A stretch of DNA of 37,649 bases from Peptococcaceae bacterium (GCA_009783315.1 WRHI01000017.1:1-37649); one strand, 5' to 3'. Positions 23,168 through 31,140 are shown, counted from the stretch's first letter. Notes: generated by a model not told the origin, from the letters alone. A program made the numbers and translations.

Positions 23168-24235
23168 GTGGCGGATTTTTTTCTGGGCGCGGATGTGGGG
23201 TCGGTTAGTACAAATGTTGTGGCTCTGGATGATCAGAAGCAGCTTTGCGCTAAGGTTTATTTGCGTACGGGCGGCCGGCCTTTGGCTGCTCTCATTGATG
23301 GCGTCCGGGCTATTCAGAAGACCATTGGGCCTTCTGCCCGGGTGGCCGGTATGGGCGCCACAGGCAGCGGGCGTCTGCTGGCCGGTTGTCTGCTGGGGGC
23401 CGATGTGGTCAAGAATGAGATTACGGCCCACGCCGCCGCCGCTTTGACGACGGAACCGTCCGTGGGCACGATTTTGGAGATCGGCGGTCAGGATTCGAAG
23501 ATTATTTTTTTGCGGCAGGGCACGGTTGTGGATTTTGCGATGAATACGGTCTGTGCTGCCGGTACGGGGTCTTTTTTGGACCGGCAGGCGGCCCGCCTTA
23601 ATGTTCCTATTGAGAAATTCGGTCAATACGCGTTGCTTTCCCGGCAGCCGGTGCGCATCGCCGGCCGCTGCGCTGTTTTCGCGGAGTCGGATATGGTGCA
23701 TAAGCAGCAGATGGGGCATACGCTGCCCGATATTGTGCGCGGTCTCTGTGAAGCGATTGTGCGCAACTATATCAACAATTTGGCCAAGGGCAAGAAAATT
23801 GAGCCGGCGGTGGTTTTTCAGGGAGGCGTCGCCGCCAACGCCGGTATTGTGGAGGAGTTTAAGCGCCAGTTGGGCTGTGATGTTGTCGTGCCGCGCCATT
23901 ATGATGTTATGGGGGCGTTGGGGTCGGCTTTGCTGGCGTATGAGGTTATGGAGCGTAAAGCCGGGGGACAGGCGACTTCCTTTGTGGGATTTGACCGGCT
24001 TCACCGCGACTACGATGCGCGCAGCGTCGAATGCGATGACTGTGTTAACGCTTGCGAGGTTATCGAGCTGCGTGCCGACGGCGGGTTGGTTTCCTGCTGG
24101 GGCGACCGCTGCGGCAAATGGTCGGCTGTTTTGGCCAAGGGGCAAGAGCCTTCCTTGTTTGCGCGGACGGAGCGTGATCAGGGCTCAAGAGGAGAAGGGT
24201 TGAAGCTGGGGGCCCAGAGGGCGGAGAAAGATTGA
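23168..24235 (+). CDS. BadF/BadG/BcrA/BcrD-type ATPase (dehydratase activase-like)
   Basis: A 355-residue member of the ASKHA ATPase group that includes the 2-hydroxyacyl-CoA dehydratase activator HgdC. GADVGSVSTNVVALD is phosphate-1, ILEIGGQDSKIIFL phosphate-2, and FQGGVAANAGIVEEF the adenosine motif. NTVCAAGTGSFL (Cys 129) and IAGRCAVFAESDM (Cys 168) hold the [4Fe-4S] cluster shared by the dimer. A C-terminal Cys cluster (CDDCVNACEV, SCWGDRCGKWS) is extra compared with HgdC and is usual in the large activase-related proteins. It overlaps or nearly touches the next gene. GTG 23168 is the only good start. It should drive ATP-dependent low-potential electron transfer to its partners. Confidence 0.88.
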   Translation: MADFFLGADVGSVSTNVVALDDQKQLCAKVYLRTGGRPLAALIDGVRAIQKTIGPSARVAGMGATGSGRLLAGCLLGADVVKNEITAHAAAALTTEPSVGTILEIGGQDSKIIFLRQGTVVDFAMNTVCAAGTGSFLDRQAARLNVPIEKFGQYALLSRQPVRIAGRCAVFAESDMVHKQQMGHTLPDIVRGLCEAIVRNYINNLAKGKKIEPAVVFQGGVAANAGIVEEFKRQLGCDVVVPRHYDVMGALGSALLAYEVMERKAGGQATSFVGFDRLHRDYDARSVECDDCVNACEVIELRADGGLVSCWGDRCGKWSAVLAKGQEPSLFARTERDQGSRGEGLKLGAQRAEKD

Positions 24236-24237
24236 GT

Positions 24238-25257
24238 ATGAAGCTGATGGTTGGACTGCCGAGCCCGCTGCGGCGGCATGAGTATCCCGGCTTGTGGGAG
24301 GATTTCTTTCAGAGGTTGGGGGTGGATGTGGTTTTTTCCCCACCGACCAATAAAGCCATATTTGATGCGGGGGTGAAGCTATGTACCGGAGATGCTTGTC
24401 TGCCGCTGAAAGTGCTGCATGGGCATGTTCTGAGTTTGGGCAGCCGGGCGGACGCTGTTTTTGTGCCGCGTTTCGTGTATCCCGCGCCGCTGGAAGCGGC
24501 TTGTCCGAAGTTTTGTGCCCTGCCTGATATTTTGCGGCTTAATGTGCCGGAAGTGACGGTTTGGGATATGACTGTTGATTTGAACAAGGGGTTGGTATAT
24601 ACGCTGTCCACTTTGGATGAGATGGGACGCTTCATGGAACATGCCACAGGTGAACGCTGGGCCGGAGGGGCGTCTGCCGGCAGGGTTCGCGCCGCTTTTG
24701 TTGAGGCCTTAACGCGTCCCCAGGCGCCTTGGTATTATCGGATTATGTCAGAGTGTGCCGGGGAGGGTTCTGGCGGTTGCGGTGGTTACGAGGGCGGTCC
24801 GGGAGCCATCGATTGGGATCAAGCAAACTTAAGCGGCCTGACCGGCCTGACCGAACCCGCTGTTGGCGTTATTGGGCATGGGTACCTGACTCAGGACGCT
24901 TTTGTCACAATGAATTTGCAGGCAAAAATAGCCGGGCGCGGTTATCGCGTTATCACAGGGGATGATGTCCCGTATGACCTGAAAAGGCATTGTTGTTATC
25001 CTTTTCAAAACCGCGCGTTCTGGGGCGTTGGCGTGGATCTCCTAGGGACGGCTCTGACTCTGCTTAATCACGAGGATGTTAAGGGGCTCATCTATGTGAC
25101 GTCCTTTGCTTGTGGCATTGATTCCGTTGTGCTGGAATTGCTGGAGCGTCAAGAAAGCTACGGTAAAGAGAAACCGTGTATGCGGCTTTGTTTGGACGAA
25201 CATACGGGTGAATCGGGATTTGATACGAGGTTAGAGGCGTTTTTCGATTTGCTGTGA
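24238..25257 (+). CDS. DUF2229-type acyl-CoA dehydratase activase-related protein, component 1
   Basis: A 339-residue protein. VGLPSPLRRHEYPGLWEDFF, FSPPTNKAIFDAGVKLCTGD and ACLPLKVLHGHVLSL form the DUF2229 head. Later come VGVIGHGYLTQDAFVTMNL, IYVTSFACGIDSVVLELLE and a C-terminal DEHTGESGFDTRLEAFFDLL block. Conserved Cys (CTGDACLPL, AACPKFCALPDI, SFACGID, CMRLC) can hold an Fe-S cluster. In many Clostridia this module is fused with the activase. Here it is a separate gene beginning at or just after the activase stop: TTG 24232 overlaps the stop, ATG 24238 is chosen because GGAG lies about nine bases before it. Presumed electron acceptor of the activase; the substrate is unknown. Confidence 0.82.
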   Translation: MKLMVGLPSPLRRHEYPGLWEDFFQRLGVDVVFSPPTNKAIFDAGVKLCTGDACLPLKVLHGHVLSLGSRADAVFVPRFVYPAPLEAACPKFCALPDILRLNVPEVTVWDMTVDLNKGLVYTLSTLDEMGRFMEHATGERWAGGASAGRVRAAFVEALTRPQAPWYYRIMSECAGEGSGGCGGYEGGPGAIDWDQANLSGLTGLTEPAVGVIGHGYLTQDAFVTMNLQAKIAGRGYRVITGDDVPYDLKRHCCYPFQNRAFWGVGVDLLGTALTLLNHEDVKGLIYVTSFACGIDSVVLELLERQESYGKEKPCMRLCLDEHTGESGFDTRLEAFFDLL

Positions 25258-25359
25258 GCGGTTCCGGCAGGGTTAACCGGTACAGTTTTTGTAGGATAAC
25301 CGGAAATGGTTTGGCTGCGGCCTTCCGGCTGCGGCTGTTACCCAGATGGAGGATGCATT

Positions 25360-26505
25360 ATGAAACATGAGAAGGTAACCTTCCCTCATATGGGCGTCAG
25401 CTATATCCCTGTTAAGGTTTTGTTGGAAAGTTTGGGGCTTTCTTGTGTTGTGCCGCCTGTAAACAATCCGCGGACGCTGGAGAAATCTTTGGTTCAGGCG
25501 CCGGAGTTCATGTGTTTCCCTTACAAACTTATTCTGGGCAATTTGCTTTACGGTTTGGACCATGGGGCACAGACCATCGTATTTGGGGGGAGCCGGGGGC
25601 CTTGCCGCCAAGAATACTATAACGACGTTTTGCAGGCCGCGTTGCGGGACATGGGTTATTCCTTCGATTATGTTAATCTTAATTTGAGCAAGCTGTGGAC
25701 GCGGGAAAATTATGAGGCCGCCCGGCGGGCATGGGGTGTGAATCTACGGCAGGTTCTGAAGAGTCTGATTCTGACGGTGGATGTTCTTTTTGCTGTTGAG
25801 GCTCTTTACGAGTGCGCCCGCCGTAAACGCTGCCGGGCATGTGATGGTTCCGCTGTTGATGTTATTTTGCAGCATTACACGGACGCGGTGGGGCGGGCGC
25901 GTGGTTACGCCGCTGTGAAAGGGCTGACCCGGCAGGCGCGCCGCGATGTTCAAGGGTTGCCGGAAAAAGACGCGAAAGACGCGGCGGATCTTCTGCGTGT
26001 CGCTATTGTGGGAGAGATTTTTGTGACCAGCGATGCTTATGCGAATTTGAATATTGAGCGTAAGTTGGGCAGGCTGGGGGTTGACATTACGACGTATATG
26101 GGAGCTGCTGCCTGGGTGCGTGAACATCTTTTGCGTAAGCTGATGCCGTTTCAGAAACGGGAGTTGGCGCAGGAATTGGCGAGGGAGTTCTGGGGGGTTG
26201 ATGATATCGGCGGGCACGGTGTTCAAACGGTGGGCAATTCTGTCTTGAGCTCGCGCAGAGGGTTCGACGGCATTATCCATCTTTATCCGTTGACTTGTAT
26301 GCCGGAAATTGCGGCCCAAAGCGCTTTTGGCGCTATAGAGGAGCGCTACGGCGTTCCCATTATGACCTTGGTTGTGGATGAGATGACCGGGGAAGCCGGG
26401 TTTGACACGCGTTTAGAGGCTTTTGTGGATATGCTCGCTTCCCGGCGCCGTTATTGGGCGACCGCAAGAGAGAGGGGGGAAGACCCTTCAAAGCGCCAAA
26501 TTTAA
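25360..26505 (+). CDS. DUF2229-related acyl-CoA dehydratase activase-related protein, component 2
   Basis: A 381-residue protein. VTFPHMGVSYIPVKVLLESL, MCFPYKLILGNLLYGLDHGA and FGGSRGPCRQEYYNDVL open it; VAIVGEIFVTSDAYANLNIE is the middle strand; YPLTCMPEIAAQSAFG and DEMTGEAGFDTRLEAFVDML close it. The closing block is nearly the same as that of the preceding protein, so the two are related, HgdB/HgdC-like dehydratase halves. A CxxC (RKRCRACDG, near residue 160) is present. ATG 25360 has GGAGG at a good distance. About 100 bases separate it from component 1, yet one operon with the activase is likely. Confidence 0.82.
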   Translation: MKHEKVTFPHMGVSYIPVKVLLESLGLSCVVPPVNNPRTLEKSLVQAPEFMCFPYKLILGNLLYGLDHGAQTIVFGGSRGPCRQEYYNDVLQAALRDMGYSFDYVNLNLSKLWTRENYEAARRAWGVNLRQVLKSLILTVDVLFAVEALYECARRKRCRACDGSAVDVILQHYTDAVGRARGYAAVKGLTRQARRDVQGLPEKDAKDAADLLRVAIVGEIFVTSDAYANLNIERKLGRLGVDITTYMGAAAWVREHLLRKLMPFQKRELAQELAREFWGVDDIGGHGVQTVGNSVLSSRRGFDGIIHLYPLTCMPEIAAQSAFGAIEERYGVPIMTLVVDEMTGEAGFDTRLEAFVDMLASRRRYWATARERGEDPSKRQI

Positions 26506-26553
26506 CTCCTCGCCCAAAAATTTCTTGCTGTACGCATGTCATGTGGCGAGGAG
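26506..26553 (+). terminator. inverted repeat behind the activase genes
   Basis: CTCCTCGCC (26506-26514) directly after the stop pairs perfectly with GGCGAGGAG (26545-26553). The 30-base loop and missing T tract make it a weak terminator candidate. Confidence 0.35.
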
Positions 26554-26573
26554 CCTTGTGGTTTTGTCTTTGC

Positions 26574-26617
26574 GATTGTGTTCCCGGCGGACAGAGATTG
26601 TGTTCCCGGCGGACAGA
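26574..26617. repeat. 22-bp direct tandem repeat, two perfect copies
   Basis: Unit beginning GATTGTGTTCCCGGCGGACA at 26574-26595 and 26596-26617. It ends one base before the stop codon of the minus-strand TM1266-like gene. Confidence 0.8.
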
Positions 26618-26618
26618 A

Positions 26619-26870
26619 TCAGAAGTCTTTTTTGGACATGGCTGTTTTTACGGAAACGCCTTCAATCCGGCCGAGTCTGTTTGTCAAACGATCGATGTCG
26701 TCTATGTCTCCCAAGGCAACAAGTGAGATGAGAGACAGATCTTTTTCAGGCATGGGAATGCCCATGCGGCCCTTGATCAAATGCCTGTATTCGGCAACAG
26801 CATCGTTGAAAGCTCTTTGGCATCTTGGCGCATCATCCAAAACAGCGCTGATTATCGCAACTTTCCGCAT
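26619..26870 (-). CDS. TM1266-type iron-only hydrogenase system regulator
   Basis: An 83-residue ferredoxin-fold (ACT/NikR-C-like) protein. MRKVAIISAVLDD opens the first strand; HLIKGRMGIPMPEKDLSLIS and DIDDIDRLTNRLGRIEGVSV with KTAMSK are the family signature of TM1266 (putative [FeFe]-hydrogenase system regulator). ATG 26870 is chosen; the 18 residues before it in the frame are not conserved and the family starts here. No hydrogenase genes are in the window. It is next to the activase-type genes and divergent from the peptidoglycan-binding protein. Confidence 0.8.
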   Translation of the reverse strand: MRKVAIISAVLDDAPRCQRAFNDAVAEYRHLIKGRMGIPMPEKDLSLISLVALGDIDDIDRLTNRLGRIEGVSVKTAMSKKDF

Positions 26871-27062
26871 AACGAACCCCCAGTAGTAACCTGTATATTT
26901 CTGTGTTTTCCCAAATACTAACACATATCATTCAATATCGCAATTGCATCTTGTTATTGTATGCTATTGTGCTTAAATATCCTCTCGGTCACGTTTTTTT
27001 TGTTGTCACCGACCATGGGTTCCAACATAGTATACATAAGAACGCACATGGGGGGTGTTTGA

Positions 27063-28976
27063 ATGGGACTGGGGTTTTTGACGGTTACGGGCGGGTTAGC
27101 GAATGGCACCGTTCCGATTAAGGGTGCTAAAGTGGTTATTAAGGACGCGCATGGGCGCGTGTTGTATTCACTTGTTACTAACACCGCAGGAAAAACCGGA
27201 AGAGTTAAGCTGCCTGCGCCGGAGAAAGAGTACGCGCTGGATCCAAATTACACAAGAGCGCCTTATTCTACATATCGTGTAGAAGTTGAGGCTAAGGGGT
27301 TTGTTAAGGAAAACATTAATGGTGTGCAGATTTTTGACGGGACGGACGCCTTGGAGGAGGTGGACCTGCATCCCCTTGTGAAGGGCGAGAACCCGGAGCA
27401 TGTGGTAAATATCGCGCCTCATCATCTGGTGGTCAACGAACCCCACCAACAGGTGGGGCCTTCGGAGCGTATGGCCGGCAGGGTGATGCAGAAGGTTCTG
27501 ATTCCCGATTTTATTACGGTGCATTTAGGCCGTTATAACGTGAGCGCCCGCAACGTCAGGGTACCGTTTTCGCTGTATGTGAAAAATGTGGCGTCCAGTG
27601 AGATTTATCCTACCTGGCCGGAAGCTTCTCTGGAAGCCAATATCCGCGCCATTATAAATTTTGCGCTCAACCGGGTTTACACCGAGTGGTATCGTATCAG
27701 AGATTATCCTTTCGATATTACCAATTCCACCGCCAACGATATGGCTTTTGTGGAGGGTCGTGATATTTTCACGAGTATTGCGGTTATTGTTGACCGGGTG
27801 ATGGGAGAATATTTGCGCCGGCCTGCTCATAATGAGCCGTTTTTTACCGAGTTCTGCGATGGCAGGATTGCTAACTGTCCGGGGATGAAGCAATGGGGAA
27901 CGGTCACTTTGGCCGAAAGGGGATATACGCCGCTGCAAATTCTGCGGTATTACTATCCCAATGATCTGTCTATTTTTACCGCGCCAATTGTGTCGATTAC
28001 CGCATCCTTCCCGGGGGTGTCCTTATCTCAAGGCAAACAGGGGCCGGATGTGTCGTTGATGCAGCAGTATCTTAACCGGATCAGGCAGGATTTTCCGCTG
28101 ATACCCAATATTGCGTATGCGAACGGAATCTATGGCACGGACACGGTTAACGCCGTGAGGGCTTTTCAGGGTATTTTCAATTTGCCTCAAACCGGTATCA
28201 TTGACAGGGCGACATGGAATTCAATTTCCTGGTATTATGTAGCGGTGACAGATCTGGCCGAACTGACCAGTGAGGGGGATCGTGTCGTGACAAGCACGAC
28301 GCCGCCGAACACTGTGATTAACCTGGGGTCTATGGGGGGGCTTGTTGCTATGCTGCAATTTATGCTCAACTATATTGCCCGGTTCTATGTGGATCTGCCG
28401 GCTGTTTCTCAAGACGGCAATTTTGGTTCGGGGACAAGAAACGCTGTGATAGCCTTCCAGAATCGGTTTGGCCTGAACCCTGATGGGGTTGTTGGTCCGG
28501 GTACATGGGCGAGGCTGTATGAAGTCTATCTTGCGGTTAAGGGGACTGTGCCTCAAGAGCCATCCCAGCCCGGAACCGGCGCGGGAGATCCGGTGATCAG
28601 AGATATTCAGACGACCCTTAATCAGAGGTACGGGTTCAACCTGGATGTGGATGGGATTTTCGGGCGGGCAACCAAGACCGCCATGGTGATGGGATTGCAG
28701 ACGGAGCTTAATCGTCAGTTTGGCCGGAACCTTGTGGTTGACGGCGTGTTTGGGCCGCTGACCAGAGCCGCCACAGTTAATGTACGGCCAGGGGCCAGGG
28801 GTAATATGACTTATTTGATCCAAGCGGCGCTGTATACGAGAGGTTTCACCAGTGTTATACCTGACGGCGTGTTTGGACCGGGGACTGAGTCTGTTGTGAG
28901 GACGTTCCAGAGGGGGCAAGGTTTGACGGCGGACGGCATTGTTGGGCCGATGACTCAGGAAAGACTGTTTAGATAA
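27063..28976 (+). CDS. peptidoglycan-binding protein with Cna-like head and SpoIID-like domain
   Basis: A 637-residue protein without a signal peptide. Residues 1-105 are a carboxypeptidase-regulatory-like beta domain (LTVTGGLANGTVPIKGAKVV). About 135-310 holds a conserved clostridial region with FDITNSTANDMAFVEGRDIF, IVDRVMGEYLRRPAH and CPGMKQWGTVTLAERGYTPL followed by QILRYYYPND; the last piece resembles the end of SpoIID (GMSQWGA...YSYEEILKHYYPG). Then four PG_binding-type modules follow (about 325-400, 415-490, 510-570 and 575-637), some degenerate, the last with FGPGTESVVRTFQRGQG. ATG 27063 has GGGGGG upstream. A wall-associated, possibly spore-related hydrolase or scaffold; the catalytic Glu of SpoIID was not clearly seen. 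Confidence 0.75.
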   Translation: MGLGFLTVTGGLANGTVPIKGAKVVIKDAHGRVLYSLVTNTAGKTGRVKLPAPEKEYALDPNYTRAPYSTYRVEVEAKGFVKENINGVQIFDGTDALEEVDLHPLVKGENPEHVVNIAPHHLVVNEPHQQVGPSERMAGRVMQKVLIPDFITVHLGRYNVSARNVRVPFSLYVKNVASSEIYPTWPEASLEANIRAIINFALNRVYTEWYRIRDYPFDITNSTANDMAFVEGRDIFTSIAVIVDRVMGEYLRRPAHNEPFFTEFCDGRIANCPGMKQWGTVTLAERGYTPLQILRYYYPNDLSIFTAPIVSITASFPGVSLSQGKQGPDVSLMQQYLNRIRQDFPLIPNIAYANGIYGTDTVNAVRAFQGIFNLPQTGIIDRATWNSISWYYVAVTDLAELTSEGDRVVTSTTPPNTVINLGSMGGLVAMLQFMLNYIARFYVDLPAVSQDGNFGSGTRNAVIAFQNRFGLNPDGVVGPGTWARLYEVYLAVKGTVPQEPSQPGTGAGDPVIRDIQTTLNQRYGFNLDVDGIFGRATKTAMVMGLQTELNRQFGRNLVVDGVFGPLTRAATVNVRPGARGNMTYLIQAALYTRGFTSVIPDGVFGPGTESVVRTFQRGQGLTADGIVGPMTQERLFR

Positions 28977-29048
28977 TGGACATTTGACAATGGACAATGG
29001 ACAATGGACATTTGACAATGGACAATTGACAATGGACAATGGACAATG
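28977..29048. repeat. GGACAAT/GGACATTT heptamer array
   Basis: About ten units (GGACAAT, GACAATT, GGACATTT variants), starting at the base after the stop codon of the peptidoglycan-binding gene. Gene-free DNA goes on through a terminator to 29165. Confidence 0.85.
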
Positions 29049-29082
29049 AGGAGACAGAAGACTGAGACCGTGGTTGATATAC

Positions 29083-29128
29083 AACACACAATACACAATG
29101 TCTAGGGCATTGTGTATTGTGTGTTTTT
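29083..29128 (+). terminator. rho-independent terminator, perfect 18-bp stem
   Basis: AACACACAATACACAATG (29083-29100), loop TCTAGGG, then CATTGTGTATTGTGTGTT (29108-29125) and further T. It is the strongest terminator in the window and follows the heptamer array, not the stop codon directly. Confidence 0.85.
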
Positions 29129-29165
29129 GAGATGGCGGCGCATTTGGTTAAGTGAGATCAGGATT

Positions 29166-29297
29166 GGAGCGATTACCAGAACGGGATATACCTTTGACGG
29201 TTGGGTCGGTGAAGGCACCGGGAATAGGTTCAACCCGGGTGTTGTTGTCTATCCCATCGGGCCCACGACTTTTACCGCGCAATGGAAAGCCAACTGA
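29166..29297 (+). pseudogene. 3' remnant of a surface protein (InlB B-repeat / Flg_new type)
   Basis: The frame GAITRTGYTFDGWVGEGTGN, ending TTFTAQWKAN and a stop, is the tail of a Listeria-Bacteroides (Flg_new, InlB B) repeat, which normally ends in TLYAQWKxN. There is no start codon with a ribosome site, and the frame runs upstream straight into the terminator hairpin. I read it as the last piece of a deleted surface-protein gene. Confidence 0.6.
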
Positions 29298-29336
29298 ATC
29301 CAACCGTTAAGAATTCTTCGATAAGGAGGCGCTGAA

Positions 29337-29630
29337 ATGCCAAAGAATCAGAACCCGAAGCTGGGCGAGACCGAGCAGGAAATCATGGCGATCATCTGGG
29401 CGGAAGAGCGTCCCTTGACCTCCAATTATATCATGGATCATCTCACCGGACGCACCTGGGCTCTTTCCACCGTAATGAGCGTGCTGGCGCGGCTCTGTCA
29501 GAAGGGGTTCGTTCTCTGTGACCGCGCGACAAGAACCAACTACTATACCGCAGCTTTATCAAGAGAAGAATACTTGGGGCGAGAGAGCCGTGAGTTTCTG
29601 GAGAAAATGCATCGTGAATTGAGTTCATGA
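29337..29630 (+). CDS. BlaI/MecI/CopY-family repressor, short
   Basis: A 97-residue winged-helix protein: LGETEQEIMAIIWAEERPLT, TWALSTVMSVLARLCQKGFV and a tail with YYTAALSREEYLGRESREFL followed by EKMH. This is the BlaI DNA-binding domain. Usual members have about 120-130 residues, the last part forming the dimer helices. Here TGA comes right after the EYL...FLEKM helix, so the dimer part is cut short. AAGGAGG precedes ATG 29337 by eight bases, so it is well translated. No BlaR1-type sensor gene follows. It may be a truncated gene or a naturally short repressor. Confidence 0.75.
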   Translation: MPKNQNPKLGETEQEIMAIIWAEERPLTSNYIMDHLTGRTWALSTVMSVLARLCQKGFVLCDRATRTNYYTAALSREEYLGRESREFLEKMHRELSS

Positions 29631-29708
29631 TATAATGTGGAAAACATAGTATGTAGGGTATTGGGCATGGAAAGAGCAAGACGGTCCATATGGATACGGA
29701 ACAACACT

Positions 29709-29730
29709 TTCCATTGTCCATTGTCCATTG
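29709..29730. repeat. short ATTGTCC heptamer array
   Basis: Three CCATTGT units end 18 bases before the start codon of the AmmeMemoRadiSam gene, just ahead of its ribosome site. Confidence 0.75.
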
Positions 29731-29747
29731 ATAAAGGGGGGGTTCTC

Positions 29748-31022
29748 ATGAGTCTGGTTTATGTCGGTTTCGCGCCTCATCCGCCTATTGCTGTTCCGCA
29801 AGTGGGGCGCGGGGAAGAGGAGAAGTGTCGGGCGACTTTGGCGGGGATGGATACTCTGGCGAAAGCGGTCTGCGACAGTGGGGCGGAAATTCTTTTGGTT
29901 GTCTCGCCTCACGCGCCCAGCGATGGTGAGAGCCTTTCTTTTCTTGAGAGTATTGACGGCAGGCTGGAAGGGGATTTTAGCGCTTTCGGCGCCGGTGATG
30001 TTCGGTTTTCTTGGGAGACGGTTCCGGAGATTATTGGGGCTCTGCGGGAGCTTGGGGGCCGTGGGGTGCGGGCTCGTCTTGATCATGGCGTTATGGTACC
30101 GCTTTATTTTTTGGAACGGGCCGGCTGGCGTGGGCGTCTTGTGGTTGTGGCGGCACCGCAGGTTTGGGCTGATGTGACGCCGCGGCTCTGGGGGGAGAGG
30201 ATCGCGGCGATGTTGGAGGCTTTGCCGCAGCGTTGCGGGATTCTGGCCAGCGGGGATTTGTCGCATCGGCTTAAGGAGGAGGGCCCCTATGGGTTCCATC
30301 CGTCCGGTCCTCGGTTTGATGAGCTGATTGTCCGGGGGCTGCAGACGGAGCCGGATATTTTGGGGAGTTTGCCTGAAATCCTGGTCGAGGAGGCCGGTCA
30401 GTGCGGGTATGCTTCTTTGCTGCTGGCTTTGGGGGCGCGGAAGGGGGCCTGCCGGGTTTTGTCTTATGAGGGTCCTTTTGGGATCGGGTATTTGACGGCG
30501 GAGCTTTATCGGTCTTCACCGGTGGCCGGTTATGCCCGCGCTTGTTTGTGCCGGTATGTTGAGGGGAGCCGGGGAGATGAGACGGAGATTCCCGGAGATC
30601 CTCTGTTGAAGACCGAGAGATCTTGTTTTGTGACGCTGTATAAGGAAGGGGATCTGCGCGGCTGTATTGGGACGATTAAACCTGTGCGTCCGTCTTTGGC
30701 GGATGAAATCCGCCATAACGCCGTTGCCGCCGCTGTGCAGGATTCTCGTTTTCGGCCTGTGGAAGCGGATGAGCTGCCGCTGATTACGGTGTCGGTAGAT
30801 GTTCTGGGGGATTTGGAGGTTGCGGAGGTTGCGGAGCTGGATCCTTATCTTTATGGCGTGGTTGTGGGCAGCCGGGGGCGGACCGGTCTATTGCTGCCGC
30901 GGCTTGCCGGGGTGGATACGGTTGCGGAGCAGCTGGCGATCGCCCGGCAGAAGGCTGGCATTTTGCCTGATGAAGAGGATGTGGAGATTTGGCGGTTTCA
31001 GGTGGACCGGTATTTTGAGTAG
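29748..31022 (+). CDS. amrA: AmmeMemoRadiSam system protein: LigB-like (Memo-type) domain fused to AMMECR1
   Basis: A 424-residue fusion. Residues 1-255 belong to the class III extradiol dioxygenase (LigB/Memo-like) fold: FAPHPPIAVPQVG, VVSPHAPSD, DHGVMVPLYFL and ASGDLSHRL keep the His/Asp places of that fold. Residues about 260-424 are AMMECR1: CFVTLYKEGDLRGCIGTIKP (the LRGCIG motif), AAAVQDSRFRPVEADELP and a late GLLLPRLAGVDTVAEQL segment. The order and the radical SAM gene next door match the conserved AmmeMemoRadiSam gene set, whose reaction is not settled. ATG 29748 has AAAGGGGGGG upstream. TGA at 29628 of BlaI lies 117 bases before. Confidence 0.9.
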   Translation: MSLVYVGFAPHPPIAVPQVGRGEEEKCRATLAGMDTLAKAVCDSGAEILLVVSPHAPSDGESLSFLESIDGRLEGDFSAFGAGDVRFSWETVPEIIGALRELGGRGVRARLDHGVMVPLYFLERAGWRGRLVVVAAPQVWADVTPRLWGERIAAMLEALPQRCGILASGDLSHRLKEEGPYGFHPSGPRFDELIVRGLQTEPDILGSLPEILVEEAGQCGYASLLLALGARKGACRVLSYEGPFGIGYLTAELYRSSPVAGYARACLCRYVEGSRGDETEIPGDPLLKTERSCFVTLYKEGDLRGCIGTIKPVRPSLADEIRHNAVAAAVQDSRFRPVEADELPLITVSVDVLGDLEVAEVAELDPYLYGVVVGSRGRTGLLLPRLAGVDTVAEQLAIARQKAGILPDEEDVEIWRFQVDRYFE

Positions 31023-31030
31023 GGGAGAAG

Positions 31031-31100
31031 CAATGGACAATGGACAAGGCTGATATCCTTCAGCCTGTGGACCAATGGACAATGGACAATGGACAATGGA
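31031..31100. repeat. GGACAAT heptamer array with hairpin module
   Basis: GGACAAT units on both sides of the fourth 25-bp hairpin module (31046-31070). It begins nine bases behind the amrA stop and runs into a purine-rich GGAGAA repeat (31098-31140). Confidence 0.85.
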
Positions 31101-31140
31101 GAAGGGAGAAGGAGAAGGGAGAAGGAGAAGGGAGAAGGGG
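31098..31140 (+). repeat. GGAGAA purine repeat containing the ribosome site
   Basis: Units of GGAGAAG/GGAGAA in a row up to the GTG at 31141. Every unit is a good Shine-Dalgarno sequence, so copy-number change would move the ribosome site and could also bring in frame an upstream ATG (31075 or 31096). Confidence 0.7.

Noticed and set aside
23159-24145. 328-residue minus-strand ORF
   Set aside because: Antisense to the activase gene; low-complexity His/Arg/Gln-rich composition and no family pattern.
28977-29048. CRISPR-like repeated DNA
   Set aside because: Units are 7 bp without spacers, so these are tandem arrays, not CRISPR; no cas genes are in the window.
28221-29096. 291-residue minus-strand ORF
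   Set aside because: Antisense to the peptidoglycan-binding gene; its first part is only translated heptamer repeat.
29625-30299. 224-residue minus-strand ORF
   Set aside because: Antisense to amrA with Pro/Arg/His-rich shadow composition.
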